Origin: Paenibacillaceae bacterium
GTDB lineage: Bacteria; Bacillota; Bacilli; Paenibacillales; YIM-B00363
Reading direction: 5' to 3'
NCBI GenBank assembly: GCA_018969805.1
Contig: JAGWXQ010000088.1
Span: 1-6,679 of the forward strand
Length of the DNA stretch: 6,679 nucleotides
In this document: piece after piece, positions 5,699 through 6,679 of the stretch
How the letters are laid out: each line of letters begins with the position of its first letter
How positions within the stretch are numbered: the stretch's first letter is position 1
Translations under genes and position numbers: made by a program
The notes under the pieces: generated by a model
The model's database searches: none
Told to the model about the DNA's origin: nothing
The model's input: only the letters and a program-made list of their open reading frames with translations

Positions 5699-5902
5699 TT
5701 ATTGCCCATCGTAGTGCGCGTTGCACGCGTTGCCCCGTCTATCCGAAATCGCTGTACGCTGTTCCTCATCAAAAGAAACGAGGGCACCACGCCATACGTC
5801 GATCGGTATTGACCAGTTGGAAATCGTGTCCGATCCAGCGCCCTGTCCTACAGTTTTTATCGGTACGCAGTGTCGCTTTCTCAATAATTTTTCGAACACC
5901 AT
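5699..5902 (-). CDS. Possible 67-aa protein ahead of the DUF402 gene, unrecognised
   Basis: I do not recognise this frame. It encodes a 67-residue soluble-looking peptide (it begins MVFEKLLRKRHC and ends NAHYDGQ) with no membrane segment. In its favour, the TAA stop overlaps the start of the DUF402 SD, leaving 13 bases to the next ATG, an operon-like arrangement. Against it, a GGTAGGA sequence lies too close to the ATG to act as a normal SD, an in-frame stop lies just upstream, and GC at third positions is about 54% by hand count. It overlaps the 96-aa frame in another register, so at most one of them is read here. Confidence 0.22.
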   Translation of the reverse strand: MVFEKLLRKRHCVPIKTVGQGAGSDTISNWSIPIDVWRGALVSFDEEQRTAISDRRGNACNAHYDGQ

Positions 5903-6059
5903 GTCCTACCCATCTGTGATCGAACACATGGATACCGCGCGTGGCATTGAACGTGGTCCAAAAACCGCTCTTGCGCAACGGCTGGATATGTTCCCGTACA
6001 GACGCGTCCGACGGGGTGTGCATGAACCGCATCCGATGTTTCCCACTTAAGCGAGCCAT
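5769..6059 (-). CDS. Possible 96-aa hypothetical protein, unrecognised
   Basis: This frame encodes a basic, aromatic-rich 96-residue peptide with no family I can name. The first 48 codons have about 69% G/C at third positions by hand count, as expected of a coding frame in this GC-rich block. The last 48 fall to about 44%, which suggests the frame is lost near 5915. A perfect TATAAT lies only 7-13 bases upstream, so the frame would be nearly leaderless if that element is its promoter, and there is no SD. It may be the 5' part of a gene broken by a frameshift into the 67-aa frame, a leaderless small gene, or chance. Confidence 0.27.
   Translation of the reverse strand: MARLSGKHRMRFMHTPSDASVREHIQPLRKSGFWTTFNATRGIHVFDHRWVGHGVRKIIEKATLRTDKNCRTGRWIGHDFQLVNTDRRMAWCPRFF
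5856..5884 (-). promoter_or_regulatory. Candidate promoter for the DUF402-queG transcript
   Basis: On the minus strand, -35 TTGAGA (5879-5884, 5/6) and -10 GATAAA (5856-5861, 4/6) are spaced by 17 bases. Transcription would start near 5849, giving a leader of about 160 bases before the DUF402 ATG. The -10 is imperfect, and the perfect TATAAT at 6067-6072 is an alternative start for a longer transcript. Confidence 0.33.
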
Positions 6060-6124
6060 ATCTTTGATTATACATCATCGTCCAAGCGTATTCATATCAT
6101 TTTATCGCACTTCTGAAAAAAAAT

Positions 6125-6136
6125 TGACGTTCGTCA
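6125..6136. repeat. Inverted repeat TGACG-TT-CGTCA upstream of sodA
   Basis: Five-base arms are separated by two bases in the AT-rich sodA upstream region. The left arm is inside a possible second promoter on the plus strand (TTGACG at 6124-6129, 17 bases, TTACAT at 6147-6152). It does not resemble the PerR, Fur or MntR boxes I know from Bacillus. It may be an operator for sodA or for the divergent transcript. Confidence 0.3.
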
Positions 6137-6183
6137 TTTGTTCATTTTACATTGGCTGAATATACGAAGCGTTGTGCCTCATG

Positions 6184-6212
6184 TTGCCAAACGGGACGCA
6201 CTCGGGCATAAT
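6184..6212 (+). promoter_or_regulatory. Sigma-A promoter of sodA
   Basis: -35 TTGCCA (6184-6189, 5/6) and -10 CATAAT (6207-6212, 5/6) are spaced by 17 bases. The transcript would start near 6219, about 38 bases before the sodA ATG, leaving room for the strong SD AGAAGGAGG at 6238-6246. Confidence 0.7.
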
Positions 6213-6256
6213 ACAGGATGTTGGTCCCGTATGCACCAGAAGGAGGCGCACAACTT

Positions 6257-6679
6257 ATGGCTTGGACTTTGCCCGCACTGCCGTATGCGCTCGACGCGCT
6301 CGAGCCGCACATCGATGCCCGCACGATGGACATCCATCATTCCAAGCACCACCAGACGTACGTCACAAATTTGAACAACGCGATTGCATCATCGCCACAG
6401 CACGCAGACGTGCCCATCGAACAATTGCTGCGCGATGTGGATGCGTTGCCAGAATCGATCCGTACCGCCGTGCGCAACAACGGTGGTGGACATGCGAACC
6501 ACACGCTGTTTTGGCAGTCGTTGGACCCCAAAGGGGGCGGGGCACCTACGGGTACGTTGGGTGACGCATTGAACAGTACGTTTGGCAGCTTCGCACATGC
6601 AAAAGAAGCGCTCACAAAAGCAGCGCTCGCACGGTTTGGCTCTGGATGGGCGTGGCTGATCGTCAATAAACACGGTGTG
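6257..6679 (+). CDS. sodA: Superoxide dismutase, Mn type (partial, C-terminus beyond the window)
   Basis: Superoxide dismutase converts superoxide to oxygen and hydrogen peroxide in the cytosol. The 141 visible codons begin MAWTLPALPYALDALEPHID and contain the N-terminal helical hairpin with metal ligand His27 and the active-site gateway residues His31 and Tyr35 (HHSKHHQTY). The NNGGGHANHTLFW motif carries the second metal ligand, His82. Glycine right before HANH is the Mn-type signature; Fe enzymes usually have a glutamine in that part of the active site. FGSGWAWLIV near the window end leads into the C-terminal alpha/beta domain, so the Asp and His ligands and the second-sphere Gln lie outside. 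The start has the near-perfect SD AGAAGGAGG about 10 bases upstream. It is divergent from the DUF402-queG block. Truncation is due to the window edge. Confidence 0.95.
   Translation, partial: MAWTLPALPYALDALEPHIDARTMDIHHSKHHQTYVTNLNNAIASSPQHADVPIEQLLRDVDALPESIRTAVRNNGGGHANHTLFWQSLDPKGGGAPTGTLGDALNSTFGSFAHAKEALTKAALARFGSGWAWLIVNKHGV

Larger units (their letters stand above)
5686..6256. other. 570-base divergent region between the DUF402 gene and sodA
   Basis: No recognisable gene lies here. The sodA side (about 6120-6256) is AT-rich and holds the sodA promoter, SD and an inverted repeat. The DUF402 side holds two overlapping small open frames on the minus strand (5769-6059 and 5699-5902), a promoter candidate (5856-5884) and a perfect TATAAT on the minus strand (6067-6072) without a good -35. 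Either the DUF402-queG transcript has a long leader, or a small uncharacterised or broken gene precedes it. Confidence 0.6.

Noticed and set aside
5686..5790. A longer DUF402 protein starting at the in-frame ATG at 5790
   Set aside because: The extra residues are Arg/Thr-rich without family match, while the ATG at 5685 has a strong SD and gives the conserved N-terminus.

Overview
The window looks like a piece of a Bacillota (Bacilli-type) chromosome of intermediate GC. The DUF402/Ntdp-type phosphatase, a cobalamin-dependent QueG with C-terminal HEAT-like repeats, a short FolE, a DUF418 membrane protein and a Mn-type SodA all match the Bacillus lineage. Shine-Dalgarno (SD) sequences are strong (AAGGAGG, AAGGGGGG) and the promoters are sigma-A-like. 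I cannot name the genus. There is no RNA gene, IS element or CRISPR array. The region is mostly ordinary chromosome with one less ordinary gene, a secreted SUMF1-type protein.

Layout. Six clear genes lie on the minus strand and one on the plus strand. From the right end: sodA (plus, 6257 to the window edge, partial) is divergent from a minus-strand block. That block starts with a 570-base stretch holding at most a small unrecognised or broken gene, then the DUF402 phosphatase (5685-5107), queG (5106-3952, its ATG directly abutting the DUF402 stop) and folE (3866-3249, with its own extended -10 promoter and a terminator). Next come a DUF418/YeiB-type membrane protein (3171-1957, terminator at 1812-1841), a 446-base regulatory-looking gap, a secreted SUMF1/FGE-fold protein (1510-452) with its own near-consensus promoter and a large terminator (355-414), and the first 96 codons of an FAD-dependent amine-oxidase/phytoene-desaturase-like oxidoreductase (288 to the left edge).

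How the genes relate. FolE makes dihydroneopterin triphosphate, the shared precursor of folate and of 7-deazaguanine (queuosine), and QueG performs the last step of queuosine synthesis, so these neighbours bracket one pathway. DUF402 proteins hydrolyse nucleoside tri- and diphosphates and fit a nucleotide-metabolism neighbourhood. The SUMF1-type gene is set apart. It looks more AT-rich than queG/folE in sampled lines, has private transcription signals, carries a cluster of perfect palindromes at its promoter, and lacks the C-terminal cysteines of true formylglycine-generating enzymes. Both edge genes (the FAD oxidoreductase and sodA) are truncated by the window, not by mutation.
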